Positions 53,101 to 62,398 are shown, counted from the first letter of the stretch. The stretch: DNA of 64,000 bases from Atopobiaceae bacterium (GCA_022655215.1 JALCUE010000001.1:868001-932000), one strand, 5' to 3'. The notes: generated from the sequence alone by a model not told the origin. Translations and numbers: made by a program.

Positions 53101-54467
53101 CTCATCTTGACATAGCCGGAAACCCCGCCGAAGGTGGCCTTGTCTCGCTTGTTAGTGGTGCTCGCGACGGATGACGTCTGCCCACCGGTCACGTAGTAGT
53201 CAGCGGACACCTTGAACTGCGGGGACACCACTATTTCATTATCAGTCTGATCAAAGTAGACGTTCTTGAACGTGTAGGTGACGACTCCGCCCGTGGTCAC
53301 GTCGCCCGTGACCGTGATCTGCGGCGTCACTCCATCAGGATAGGTGCCCTTGTCACTGTCATACGTGGTTCCCACAGGATAGGGGCAGGTGATGACATAC
53401 TCATCCGCGAGATGGCCTTGGGCATTACTCGTTGAGTTGGTGAGTTGGGAAATGAAGCCTAGACCGCTGGCATAACCAGTGACATTCCCGACCTTCCCAT
53501 ATAGATCGCCACCGCTATCGGACAAAGAGTCTGACAGGGTGCTGATAAAGCGCATCTTGCTGGTAGCAATGGTCTGGGTGAGCGACTCGGTCTTCTCGAG
53601 GGAGAGGTTCTCCGTACCCGAGACGAGCTTGGCAGAGAGCTTGAGGTCCTCGTTTGAGCCAACGCTCGCGGTCGAGCCCGCGGAGGCCTCGGAGCGCATC
53701 GCCTCGCCGGCCTCGCCGTTGTAGAGCTCTTCGGAGGGCTTCACCTTCACGTAGAGGACCACGCTGTCCGCGGTCTCGTTGAAGTTGTAGGTGATGGTGC
53801 CGCTCTTGTAGTACCAGGTACCCGCAGGCACATTGTTCACAGGGGCGTTCGCATAGGCAGAGAGGTCGATCGTGTCGAGGGAGACGTCGACCGAAGAGAT
53901 CTGTCCCGCGACCTGATCGGTCACCGAGGTGCGCGTGATGTCGGCCGGCATGGTGGCCGAGGAGGGTGCGCTCACGGAGACGATGTTCATGCCCTCGGGC
54001 ACGGTGATGGTGATGGAGCGGGTCTTGCTGGTGTTCTGCTGCGAGAAGCTCGCCGAGATCTTGTACTCGACGGTATCGGAGAAGTCCCTGGTGTCAGAGG
54101 CACCGGCGCCCACGTCACCCCAGGCGGTACCGCCCGTGGTCTCGATCTTGAACGAGTTCGTCAGCGCCTGGGCATCGAGGCCCGACTCGTCATCGCTTGC
54201 GGATGCGGCGACCGAGGTCGCCTGGTCCGTGGAGGCCTGTTCGTCGGACTGGGCGCTCACGTCGGCGGTCTGCTCGGCCGTGGTGGCGGCCTCCGTCTCG
54301 GGCTCGGGCGCGGAATCCGTGGTCGTCTGCTCCTCGGTGGTTGCCTCCTGGGAGGCGTCACCGGACTGGAGCGAGGCCTCACCGAAGGCGAAGGCGGGCA
54401 CGAGCGCGAGCGACAGCACGAGTGCCATCAGCACGCCTGGATAGCGATGGACCTTCTTGGATGCCAT
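50166..54467 (-). CDS. Giant surface protein with DUF11-type domain and TPKTGD sortase motif
   Basis: 1433 residues. Signal peptide (LMALVLSLALVPAFAFG), then about 90 residues of Ser/Thr/Glu linker, a series of beta domains, and a DUF11-type domain near residue 1270 (LTADKTQVSAGDTVTYTVNVINTG). The C-terminus reads VTPKTGD, a hydrophobic segment and RRLQRR: a sortase anchor with Thr-Pro-Lys-Thr-Gly-Asp instead of LPXTG. AAGGAG lies before the ATG. The middle (about 52.3-53.7 kb) is visibly less GC-rich than the ends, suggesting domain exchange. Likely an adhesin exposed on the wall. Confidence 0.88.
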   Translation of the reverse strand: MASKKVHRYPGVLMALVLSLALVPAFAFGEASLQSGDASQEATTEEQTTTDSAPEPETEAATTAEQTADVSAQSDEQASTDQATSVAASASDDESGLDAQALTNSFKIETTGGTAWGDVGAGASDTRDFSDTVEYKISASFSQQNTSKTRSITITVPEGMNIVSVSAPSSATMPADITRTSVTDQVAGQISSVDVSLDTIDLSAYANAPVNNVPAGTWYYKSGTITYNFNETADSVVLYVKVKPSEELYNGEAGEAMRSEASAGSTASVGSNEDLKLSAKLVSGTENLSLEKTESLTQTIATSKMRFISTLSDSLSDSGGDLYGKVGNVTGYASGLGFISQLTNSTSNAQGHLADEYVITCPYPVGTTYDSDKGTYPDGVTPQITVTGDVTTGGVVTYTFKNVYFDQTDNEIVVSPQFKVSADYYVTGGQTSSVASTTNKRDKATFGGVSGYVKMRGSDSYIYSAAAGDPAWSCVIIDEDSIVATGSNSGVGNYNAAGDFTGTDWLGYLGYIQKGASEMKDVPYSVSFGSGLGVKAMQVPVPAGESLKDITITTNKRTLTVASIASTNGTYGAGVNQGNSLGLASDEYISKIEGTISSVSAGYGTSSGSTNGAGYFSGVIVDAGGDLTATENVAGSEKKVTTTAKDSSLNMSTASGEIKNSSGDDANVFYPGGTIKVSSKFATFGWSKFNSSTVVDPDFYILVPADMTLDTGSVKLTATQDDLAIDETDVTSAGTLSAPYSVTIGGSDYQVYKFTCSDLVVQAGTMNSSKSFKGASMHLSYDLHVSYAHAGGVQYNLSDLVFMDTHCAVSSAYSPNYIVNDPGVGSGATNKLVTCSGSFTVQPLPELRVTTGIRALGDTGPFYTYDDSLPTETTASVNAGHPAEIKVNWSNSAPSDFAQFEMYMAVPEEGTAQNYFNNKVTTDVYNQPAQIASPQWTGALTGAITAPGFTVYYSTTGSQQTVDNHGDDNTWQPVSGATWKEASQVTDWSAVKYVKFVYTDNGGVVKQNTSGDFTFPMDIDTATCENGDTDYFRIYFGQGVLSTDVKDFRYSSVLAADVTLGHVTATDTVSKTGGDAFTTDQIKTLCHTVAKDHTDATVDVSQVTVDTDTLNALNEAKQSGKIGVWPLTFTYTDPYIGKAVTTTVNVQLTDNGTDGATSDSTVPQENYGSNNKVFTTGGNTYDSDSIRSAVDLKAYDKDGKDISSSFTPDPDQLDELNHAIENHLTGDFPITFTDEDGNTVTSTITLTGDVDLAVTLTADKTQVSAGDTVTYTVNVINTGSIASEAGQVTFEIPEGMEVSDLDGGTLSADGKTIVYSFDPLTWNGATQFHPVLKVKDGVAEGTIITTRCYISSLGGNELDAADRIYSEDVSVTVVAPGTTDGGTPTDTTGTTGTTDATGSVTPKTGDATSPITLLAIAGLGVAAIFAARRLQRR

Positions 54468-54870
54468 GGAACCAACTCCTTGATCGTGACCTCTGCCATG
54501 CCGTTCTCATCCGAGCATCATGTCGAAACGGCCTGTGATACATATCCAGAATACTCTGAACAAGTAGGTAAATGATAGGTATCTGCAATCATCCTGTCCT
54601 CTAAGTAATCCGCGAACGTCACGTCACGCCGTCCCAACGACGTCTCGCAGAAGGCCATGGACGGGTCGACGGAACAAGATGACGGCATCCACGGGAGGTG
54701 CCGCCGACCGTCCGCGAACGCCATGTCAACAACGCGCTAACGGAGCGTGTCCTAAACAGGTACGTCTGATGCCGACGGCTATACTGGACGGGTCGAAGAG
54801 GGGTCAGGCGGCACGACCGTCCTGACCCGATCACCAGGCCCTCATGGCCGAGCAAGAAGGAGACAAGTCC
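54468..54870. promoter_or_regulatory. Intergenic region between surface protein and gltX
   Basis: About 400 bp with divergent transcription. The part near 54540-54620 is AT-rich and probably holds the surface protein promoter. A TATACT -10-like box lies at 54780-54785 for gltX. A hairpin, GGGTCAGG-CGG pairing with CCG-T-CCTGACCC (54801-54828), lies in the gltX leader. I see no T-box features. Confidence 0.5.
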
Positions 54871-56358
54871 GTGTCCCAGGAGAAGCCCGTACGCGTCCGT
54901 TTCGCCCCGTCCCCCACCGGCAAGCTCCATGTGGGAGGGGCCCGCACCGCAATCTACAACTGGGCGTTCGCCCGAGCCAACGGAGGCACGTTCATCCTCC
55001 GGATCGATGACACCGACCCCACGCGCTCCACCGAGGAGAACACCCAGGTGATCCTACGCGCCATGCGCTGGCTGGGACTCGACTGGGACGAGGGTCCCGA
55101 CGTGGGCGGCCCGTGCGCCCCCTACAAGCAGACCGACCGCATGGACATCTACCTGGACGCCGCAAAGAGGCTCGCGGAGTCGGGCGACGCCTACCCCTGC
55201 TTCTGCACCACCGACCAGCTCGCCGCCGCCAAGAAGGCCGCCCAGGACAGGAACGACCCCTTCCAGGGATACCAGCGCACCTGCCGCGACATCGACCCGG
55301 CCGAGGCCCAGAGGCGAATCGACGCCGGCGAGCCCCACGTCTGGCGCATCAAGGTGCCCCTCGACCGCGGTGACGTGGTCATCCACGACGCGGTCCATGG
55401 CGACGTGACGTTCGACGCCAAGGAGCTGGACGACTTCGTGATCATCCGCACCGACGGCACCCCCACCTACAACTTCGCCACCGTGGTGGACGACGCCGCG
55501 ATGGGCATCACCCACGTGATCCGCGGGGACGACCACCTCTCCAACACGCCACGCCAGGTCATGGTCTACGAGGCCCTGGGGGCACCCGTCCCCACCTTCG
55601 CCCACATCTCCATGATCCTGGGCGCCGATGGCAAGAAGCTCTCCAAGCGCCATGGCGCGACCTCCGTGGAGGAGTACCGCGACGCCGGGTACCTGCCGGA
55701 CGCCTTCGTGAACTACCTGGCACTTCTCGGCTGGTCGCTCGACGGCGACACCACCATCGTGCCGCGCGACGTGCTCGCGAAGAGCTTCAGCCTGGACCAC
55801 GTGTCCAAGAACCCGGCCACCTTCGACCCCAAGAAGCTCGACTGGATCAACGCCGAGTACATGAGCGCCATGGATGACGAGACCTTCGCCCACACCGTCA
55901 TGGTGCCCGAGCTCGTGGAGGCCGGCCTCATGGAGGAGGGCGAGTGCAAGGGCCGCAAACCCTGGCTGCTCAAGCTGGCCGCCATCATCAAGCCGCGCGC
56001 CAAGCTCCTGGGCCAGTGCGCCGACCTCTGCCGCTTCCTGTTCGAGGGCGACGAGGTGACCATGGACGAGAAGTCCGTCGCCAAGGGGCTCGCCAAGGAG
56101 GGCTGCGGCTCCTACGTCAACGCCGCCCGCGAGGCGCTCGCCTCCCTGGACACGGACCATTGGACGGCTGACGACATCGACGCCTGTCTGGAGGGTCTGC
56201 CCGAGAGGCTCGACACCTCCAAGAGGAAGTTCTTCCAGACCGTGCGCGTCGCCGAGTGCGGCAACATGGTCTCTCCTCCGCTCGGGGCCTCCATGGAGCT
56301 GCTGGGCCGCGACACGTCGCTCGCCCGTCTCGACCGCGCCCGCACGCTCTGCGGATAA
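54871..56358 (+). CDS. gltX: Glutamyl-tRNA synthetase
   Basis: 495 residues. Class I synthetase charging tRNA-Glu. HIGH motif PSPTGKLHVGG at residue 12, KMSKS-like KKLSKRHG near 255, and the C-terminal anticodon-binding region from 340. I chose GTG 54871 (MSQEKPVRVRFAPSPTG) over ATG 54844 because AAGGAG lies 8 nt before the GTG and nothing precedes the ATG; the ATG would add 9 residues. Followed 10 nt later by the serine dehydratase gene. Confidence 0.94.
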   Translation: MSQEKPVRVRFAPSPTGKLHVGGARTAIYNWAFARANGGTFILRIDDTDPTRSTEENTQVILRAMRWLGLDWDEGPDVGGPCAPYKQTDRMDIYLDAAKRLAESGDAYPCFCTTDQLAAAKKAAQDRNDPFQGYQRTCRDIDPAEAQRRIDAGEPHVWRIKVPLDRGDVVIHDAVHGDVTFDAKELDDFVIIRTDGTPTYNFATVVDDAAMGITHVIRGDDHLSNTPRQVMVYEALGAPVPTFAHISMILGADGKKLSKRHGATSVEEYRDAGYLPDAFVNYLALLGWSLDGDTTIVPRDVLAKSFSLDHVSKNPATFDPKKLDWINAEYMSAMDDETFAHTVMVPELVEAGLMEEGECKGRKPWLLKLAAIIKPRAKLLGQCADLCRFLFEGDEVTMDEKSVAKGLAKEGCGSYVNAAREALASLDTDHWTADDIDACLEGLPERLDTSKRKFFQTVRVAECGNMVSPPLGASMELLGRDTSLARLDRARTLCG

Positions 56359-56368
56359 GGGAGCACAC

Positions 56369-57940
56369 ATGAGGACGTCCGCGTTCGAGATACTGGGACC
56401 CATCATGGTGGGTCCGTCGAGCTCGCACACGGCGGGCGCCCTCCGCATCGCCCAGGTGGCCCGTCAGGTTGCGCCACGTCCCATCAAGCTCGTCACGTTC
56501 ACGCTCTACAACTCGTTCGCCCGCACGTACGAGGGACATGGCACCGGACGGGCCCTCGTGGCCGGCATCCTGGGCCTCGCCGCGGATGACGTGAGGATCA
56601 AGGACTCGTTCGACCTCTCCGAGCAGGCGGGGCTGGCCTTCTCCTTCGTGGAGGCCCCCGACGGGACCGGTAAGCACCCCAACACCGTCGACATCGACAT
56701 GACCCTGGACGACGGGGAGCGCCTCTCCGTCATGGGCGAGTCCCTGGGCGGCGGGCGCGTGCGCGTCTGCGAGATCAACGGCGTGGCCGTCGAGGTCACG
56801 GGCGAGCTCAACACGCTCTTCGTGAGCCATCAGGACGTGCCTGGCGTGCTTGCGGCCCTCACGGGGATGATATCGGCCGCCGACATCAACATCGCGACGG
56901 TCCACACGTACAGGAAGGAGCGGGGCGGCGACGCCTACTCCGTCTTCGAGGTGGACGAGCCGCTCGAGGACGCCTTCGTCGAGCGCGTGAGCTCGCTTCC
57001 CGGCGTGAGGTTCGCGAGCGTGGTGCTGGTTCCCGGGGCTCCTCCCGCCGCCACGGCCGAGGAGGTCACCTACGACTTCGACACCGGCTCCGCCCTGCTC
57101 GGACTCTGCGAGTCGGCGCCCTGCTCCATAGGCACGGCCATGCGCAGGCGCGAGGCGCAGATCACGGGATCCGAGGAGGCCGTCGGCGCGGAGATGCACC
57201 GCGTGCTCGAGGTCATGCGCTCGGAGACGGTCGCCACGATCGAGAGGCCCGAGCGATCGCTGGGCGGATACCTCTTCGGACAGGCCGCGGCGGTGGACTC
57301 CCGCGGGGGTTCCATCGGTCCCTCCCTGCTTGGCCCCACGCTCACCAAGGCGGTCGCCTACGCGATGGCCACGCTCGAGCGCTCGGCCACCATGGGCGTC
57401 ATCGTGGCCGCCCCCACGGCAGGCTCGGCGGGTGTCGTGCCAGGCGCGCTGCTCGCCCTGGGCGAGGCCATGGGAGCCCCCGACGAGAAGGTCGAGCAGG
57501 GTCTGTGGTGCGCCGCGGCCGTGGGCGCGCTCATCGCGACGAACGGGAGCGTCTCCGGCGCCGAGGGCGGTTGTCAGGCAGAGGTGGGCACGGCGAGTGC
57601 CATGGCGGCGGCCGGTCTCACCCAGATGATGTTCGGAAGCCCCAGGGCCTGCCTCACCGCGGCGGCGCTCGCGATGGCGAACGTGCTCGGCATGGTGTGC
57701 GACCCGGTTCGCGGCCTGGTGGAGTATCCCTGCCAGGACCGCAACGCCCTCGGTGTGTCGAACGCGTTCACGGCGGCACAGCTGGCCCTCTCGGGGGTTG
57801 GAAGCGTCATCCCGTTCGACGAGGTGGTCGATGCGATGACCTCGGTGGGACACGCCCTGCCGCCCTCGCTTCGAGAGACCGCGCTGGGAGGGCTCGCCGC
57901 GGAGCCGAGCGCCTGCAGGGGCTGCACCGGCTGCGAGTAG
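56369..57940 (+). CDS. sdaA: L-serine dehydratase, iron-sulfur type, beta-ACT-alpha single chain
   Basis: 523 residues. Deaminates L-serine to pyruvate and ammonia with a [4Fe-4S] cluster. The beta domain (residues 1-150; GPIMVGPSSSHTAGALRIA) is followed by an ACT domain (near 150-225; VSHQDVPGVLAALTGMISAADINI) and the alpha domain (near 240-510; MERSATMGVIVAAPTAGSAG; SVSGAEGGCQAEVG; CDPVRGLVEYPCQDRNA), whose three Cys hold the cluster. Bacillus has separate SdaAB and SdaAA chains; here they are fused. Tail ends CRGCTGCE. Directly downstream of gltX, probably co-transcribed. Confidence 0.93.
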   Translation: MRTSAFEILGPIMVGPSSSHTAGALRIAQVARQVAPRPIKLVTFTLYNSFARTYEGHGTGRALVAGILGLAADDVRIKDSFDLSEQAGLAFSFVEAPDGTGKHPNTVDIDMTLDDGERLSVMGESLGGGRVRVCEINGVAVEVTGELNTLFVSHQDVPGVLAALTGMISAADINIATVHTYRKERGGDAYSVFEVDEPLEDAFVERVSSLPGVRFASVVLVPGAPPAATAEEVTYDFDTGSALLGLCESAPCSIGTAMRRREAQITGSEEAVGAEMHRVLEVMRSETVATIERPERSLGGYLFGQAAAVDSRGGSIGPSLLGPTLTKAVAYAMATLERSATMGVIVAAPTAGSAGVVPGALLALGEAMGAPDEKVEQGLWCAAAVGALIATNGSVSGAEGGCQAEVGTASAMAAAGLTQMMFGSPRACLTAAALAMANVLGMVCDPVRGLVEYPCQDRNALGVSNAFTAAQLALSGVGSVIPFDEVVDAMTSVGHALPPSLRETALGGLAAEPSACRGCTGCE

Positions 57941-57968
57941 GCGTCGGACGGCCCGAGAGCCGCGATGG

Positions 57969-59312
57969 CTACTTCCTGCGGCTCTTGTCGTACGCATCCT
58001 TGCCGGCTCCCGCGGCCCTCTGCGCCACGGACGCGGCCTTGCTCGCGGCCTTGCCGGCACTTCTGCCCATACGACCCGCCGTGGTGGCGGCCTTTGAGGC
58101 GGTGCGCGACGCGGACCTGCCCATACGCTTCATGTCGAGGGACGCCGCACGACGCCTGCTGCCGTGCATGAGGTTGTTCCAGCGCTGGTAGATGCTCTCG
58201 GAATGGGTGGAGCGAAGCCCCAGCAGCGGCGCCGCGATGATCGTCGGCGCGAAGAACGTGATGATTCGCCAGACCAGGAAACCGGCAGTCGCCTCGGCAC
58301 CGAACATCCCGCCATAGAAGAGGGCGAAGCCGCCCTCCGCGCCACCGGTGCCGCCCGGGAGGGGCACCGCCGTGGCGATCATCTGCACCATGGAGCCAGC
58401 TGCCAGGCACTCGAGGAAGTCCTCGGTATGGCCGAAGGCGTTGAGCACGAACCACGGGATCATGTAGAGGCACGCGAGCTGGCACATGGTGACCACGAGC
58501 GTCACCAGCATGCTGGGGACGTGCCGCGCCGCACGACGGAAGGCGTCCGAGAACTCGGCCACCTGGTTGTTCACCACGTCGTACCACTTGGCGTAGTCGG
58601 CATGCTTGAACCAGCCACGCTTGGAGATCCACTTGATGCCCCAGTTGCCCACCTTCATGACCAGGTTGGGGCACAGGCATATCACGAAGAGGGCGGCCAG
58701 CTGGAGGACATGCAATCCGAACACCGCGAGGTTGAGGAACACGATGTTGCCGTACGTGCTGAGGAAGAACTCGAACTTGAACGCGAGCATGAGCGCCGCG
58801 AAGAGGACCTCGCCGCACTGGAACATGATGAAGCGGGTGAACTGGGTGGCCATGGCCTCGCCCACGTCAAGGCCCGCACGGGTGAGGCGGACGATCTGCG
58901 CGGGAACGGAGCCCATCATCATGGGCGTGAGGTTGCCGAAGAAGACGCCGGAGGACTCCACGCTCATGAGGTCGCGGATGCCCACCGGGGAGTCAGGGTC
59001 GAGCCAGACGGCCACGACATAGGCACCCACGCCGAAGAGGAAGTAACCGAGGAAGCAGAAGCAGGCCGCAATGACCCAGCCACGATCGACCTGGTTGAGG
59101 GCATCGATGAAGGTGCCCATCTGACCGGAGAGGACGAGGTAGACGATATAGGCCACTACCACCAGCGCGAGGAACTTGGCGCCGCTTCGGGCCTTGTCCT
59201 TGCTCTCGTCATCATCGTCACCCACGCGGACGCGCGCATGGCCAGGGGTGGGCGACACCTTGGCGGTGGGCTTCCTGGAGGGGGCTTTGTCCTTGTCGGA
59301 AGGCAGACCCAT
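57969..59312 (-). CDS. YbhN/UPF0104-type flippase-like membrane protein
   Basis: 447 residues. About eight hydrophobic segments between residues 45 and 370, with the conserved PLPGGTGGAEGGFALFYG loop near 330 and SGVFFGNLTPMMMGSVPAQIVRL near 125 of the lysylphosphatidylglycerol synthetase membrane-domain family. The N-terminus is charged; the C-terminal 60 residues are Ala/Lys/Arg-rich and repetitive (RMGRSASRTASKAATTAGRMGRSAGKAASKAA), unusual for the family. GAGGAGGG precedes ATG. Predicted to translocate a lipid or glycolipid; the amino acid transferase domain is absent. Confidence 0.87.
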   Translation of the reverse strand: MGLPSDKDKAPSRKPTAKVSPTPGHARVRVGDDDDESKDKARSGAKFLALVVVAYIVYLVLSGQMGTFIDALNQVDRGWVIAACFCFLGYFLFGVGAYVVAVWLDPDSPVGIRDLMSVESSGVFFGNLTPMMMGSVPAQIVRLTRAGLDVGEAMATQFTRFIMFQCGEVLFAALMLAFKFEFFLSTYGNIVFLNLAVFGLHVLQLAALFVICLCPNLVMKVGNWGIKWISKRGWFKHADYAKWYDVVNNQVAEFSDAFRRAARHVPSMLVTLVVTMCQLACLYMIPWFVLNAFGHTEDFLECLAAGSMVQMIATAVPLPGGTGGAEGGFALFYGGMFGAEATAGFLVWRIITFFAPTIIAAPLLGLRSTHSESIYQRWNNLMHGSRRRAASLDMKRMGRSASRTASKAATTAGRMGRSAGKAASKAASVAQRAAGAGKDAYDKSRRK

Positions 59313-59499
59313 ATCCCTCCTCGCACATCCGCCGCACGCTCGTGAGCGGCATGGTTTTCTGACAACGGCCTAAACACTATACCCGAGAGTGAGCAGTCCC
59401 ATCATTTCCGCACGTGAATGGGCAAAGGCGAGCCAGGAGGAGGGAACAGGCCCTGGAGTAGAATCGATGAATGACATAAGGGAGACGGAGGACGACATC

Positions 59500-62337
59500 T
59501 TGCATAGGCACACGATCATCTCGGCGACACTCGGGGCCGCGCTCGCGCTGGCCCTCACGACGGGCGGCACGCCCCTGCAGGCCCTCGCCGCGGAGACGCA
59601 GGCGGCCGGCGACGCATCGGTCTCGACGATCGCCCCCTCCCCCACGACCGCTGTGGCAAAGACGACAGACGGCAGTGCGAACGCCGACGATGGCTCGACC
59701 GAGAGTCCCTCCGCGAACACGGACGACGCCACCGAGAAGACCGCCGATGCCAAGACGACGGACGGGGCCGACTCCCCCACCACGGACGCAGGGACCACGG
59801 GTGCCGGAGCTGTGGATGCCGGCAAGGACTCGGTCCCCGCCGACACCACGGATGCCGGCAAGGACTCGACAACGGACTCGACCACGGACACCACCACGGA
59901 GTCGTCCACGGCGTCGGCCACGACCGGCGAGACGAGTGCGACCGCGCAGAGCTCCGCCACGGTCGACACCGGCCTCCATACCATCACCAGCTCCCTCCCG
60001 ACAGGCAAGGTGGTCGAGGCCGCCGGCGGCGGCACCTCGAGCGGTACGGCCGCGCAGACGTGGTCGTCCAACAACACCATCGCCCAGCGCTGGAACATCG
60101 TCTCCACCGCAGACGGCACCTACAAGATCGTGAACGTGAAGAGCGGTCTGGTGCTGGACGTGGACTCCGGCGTCGCCGCGAGCGGCAGGACAGTGCGCCT
60201 GTGGACCGACAACGGCACCAAGGCCCAGAGATGGCTCTTCTCGGATGCAGGATCGGGGCTGTACAAGATCGTCTCGGCCCTCGATGGGAGGCTCGTGCTC
60301 GACATCTCCGGCGGGAACCCAGGGGACGGAGGCCGCCTGCAGCTCTACGTCGACAACGGGACGGCGGCGCAGGCCTGGGCGCTGGGTGCCATCACCCAGG
60401 AGGTCGAGGACGGCTTCTACAGGATCGGCAACGAGGGCTCCGGCTCCACCCTCGACGTGAGCGCCGGCTCGATCGAGAACGGCGGCAACGTCCAGCAGTG
60501 GAGTTCGAACTCCACGATGGCGCAGACCTTCCAGCTCACCTATAACGAGTCCACCGGGTACTACCGTGTGCTGAACGCGAACTCGGGCAAGGCGCTCGAC
60601 GTCGCGGGGGGTTCCACCGACAGCGGAGCGAACGTGCAGCAGTACGCCTACAACGGATCCGCCGCTCAGATGTGGAGCATCAATCGTCTCGCGAACGGGG
60701 CGTTCGTCCTCATGAGCGCCGTCAACGGCAAGGTCCTGGACGTGCTCGGCGGCTCCAGGACCGCCGGCGCGAACGTCCAGGTCTACGACGCGAATGGGAC
60801 GGCCGCCCAGGCCTGGGTCCTCACGAACGTGACCAAGTGGCTCCCCGATGGCGTCTACCAGCTGGTCTCCGGCAACAACCACTCGAATGCGGTCATGGTA
60901 ACGGGCAAGTCGGACTCGAAGGGCACCGACGTGGTGACCGCCGGCAGGGAGGACGACAACTGGTCGGAGAAGTGGGCGATCGTGGAGGCCGGGAACGGCT
61001 ACTACACGATAAGGAACGTCTCGTCCCGCCTCGCCCTCGACGTGGCATGCGGCACCGCGAAGGCAGGAACCAACGTCCAACAGTACGACGTGAACGGGAC
61101 CGACTCCCAGCTCTGGAAGCCCGTGTTGGGACCCGAGGGCATCACGTTCGTCTCCAAGCTCGCGAGCTCGCTCGTGCTCGACATATCAGGGGGTTCGACG
61201 TCCACGGGCGCGAGCTTACAGATATGGACGAGCAACGGCACGGTCGCCCAGCGATTCCTCGCGATCGGGACCGACCTCATCGTCTCCGGCACCGGGTTCG
61301 TGGTGGAGAACGTCTCCACCGGCAAGGTGCTCGACGTGGCCGGAGGCTCCACCGACAACGGCGCGACCGTGCAGCTCTATGCCTCCAACAACACCACCGC
61401 CCAGAAGTTCCGCCTCGTGAGCCAAGGGTCGGGCGTGTACTACCTCGTGAGCGCACGCTCGGGGAAGTACCTGGACGTGGACACGACCACCAACGAGAAG
61501 ATCCAGCAGTGGGCGGGACCCAGCGGCGACAGCATGCGTTGGACGGTCACCTTCGACCTGGCGAACGTGGCCTTCACGCTGAAGTCCGGCTCGACCGGCC
61601 GCTACCTGGGCTCCGTGTCAGGGCAGCTCGCCCTGGACACGAAGACCACCGGCGACGATGACCTGTTCCGTCTGAAGCCCACGACCATCATCAGCGGCTC
61701 GACGCTCAACGGCATCGACATCGCGAGCTGGCAGGAGGGAATCGACCTGGCGGCGGTACCGAGCGACTTCGTCATCGTGAAGGCCACGCAGGGCACCTCC
61801 TACACCAACCCCTCCTTCAGGACCTGGGCCGATCAGACGCTCGCCATGGGCAAGAAGCTCGGCCTCTATCACTTCATCGACCTCGGCACCACCGGAGGCG
61901 ATGCCGTGGGCGAGGCGAACAAGTTCGTGGACACCGTGAGCGACTACATAGGGAGTGCCGTCCTCGTCCTCGACTGGGAGACCTCGGCCGACACGAACGT
62001 GGACGACTACGGTGCCAGCTATGCCAAGGCCTTCCTCGACCAGGTCTACGCCCGCTGTGGCGTCCGCGCGGTCATCTACATGAGCCAGTCGGTGGCAAAA
62101 CAGGATGGGTGGTCGGGCGTCTCCGACACCTACAAGCTCTGGGTCGCGAACTACGGCAAGGACGAGGCCACGGGATACCGCGACGCCACCACGAGCGGCA
62201 GCCTCGGAAGCTGGGACGAGGCCACGATCTTCCAGTACACCAGCAACGGACGCCTTTCCGGGTGGGACGCGGGCCTCGACCTCAACAGGTTCTATGGCGA
62301 CGCGGCCGCATGGGACAAGCTCGCGGCACGAAGCTAG
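59500..62337 (+). CDS. Secreted ricin-repeat GH25 muramidase
   Basis: 945 residues from a TTG at 59500 (GGAGG eight nt upstream; signal MHRHTIISATLGAALALALTTG); ATG 59467 with GGAG upstream is an alternative giving a more acidic N-terminus. A Thr/Asp/Ala-rich linker (about 60-160) leads to roughly 11-12 ricin-type repeats, each like KALDVAGGSTDSGANVQQYA with a Gln-x-Trp end, equal to about four beta-trefoils. The C-terminal 210 residues are a GH25 lysozyme: GIDIASWQ (Asp740) and LVLDWET (Asp825, Glu827). It should bind glycans and cut peptidoglycan. No wall anchor seen. Confidence 0.92.
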   Translation: MHRHTIISATLGAALALALTTGGTPLQALAAETQAAGDASVSTIAPSPTTAVAKTTDGSANADDGSTESPSANTDDATEKTADAKTTDGADSPTTDAGTTGAGAVDAGKDSVPADTTDAGKDSTTDSTTDTTTESSTASATTGETSATAQSSATVDTGLHTITSSLPTGKVVEAAGGGTSSGTAAQTWSSNNTIAQRWNIVSTADGTYKIVNVKSGLVLDVDSGVAASGRTVRLWTDNGTKAQRWLFSDAGSGLYKIVSALDGRLVLDISGGNPGDGGRLQLYVDNGTAAQAWALGAITQEVEDGFYRIGNEGSGSTLDVSAGSIENGGNVQQWSSNSTMAQTFQLTYNESTGYYRVLNANSGKALDVAGGSTDSGANVQQYAYNGSAAQMWSINRLANGAFVLMSAVNGKVLDVLGGSRTAGANVQVYDANGTAAQAWVLTNVTKWLPDGVYQLVSGNNHSNAVMVTGKSDSKGTDVVTAGREDDNWSEKWAIVEAGNGYYTIRNVSSRLALDVACGTAKAGTNVQQYDVNGTDSQLWKPVLGPEGITFVSKLASSLVLDISGGSTSTGASLQIWTSNGTVAQRFLAIGTDLIVSGTGFVVENVSTGKVLDVAGGSTDNGATVQLYASNNTTAQKFRLVSQGSGVYYLVSARSGKYLDVDTTTNEKIQQWAGPSGDSMRWTVTFDLANVAFTLKSGSTGRYLGSVSGQLALDTKTTGDDDLFRLKPTTIISGSTLNGIDIASWQEGIDLAAVPSDFVIVKATQGTSYTNPSFRTWADQTLAMGKKLGLYHFIDLGTTGGDAVGEANKFVDTVSDYIGSAVLVLDWETSADTNVDDYGASYAKAFLDQVYARCGVRAVIYMSQSVAKQDGWSGVSDTYKLWVANYGKDEATGYRDATTSGSLGSWDEATIFQYTSNGRLSGWDAGLDLNRFYGDAAAWDKLAARS

Positions 62338-62398
62338 GGGGAAACGAGGAGGAAGCGTCGGCCCTTCGCGAAACGTCTCGGTTTTCTCGTCTTGAGGC

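Noticed and set aside
54801-54828. T-box or tRNA-responsive element before gltX
   Set aside because: Only one hairpin is visible, with no T-box sequence, specifier loop or terminator alternative.
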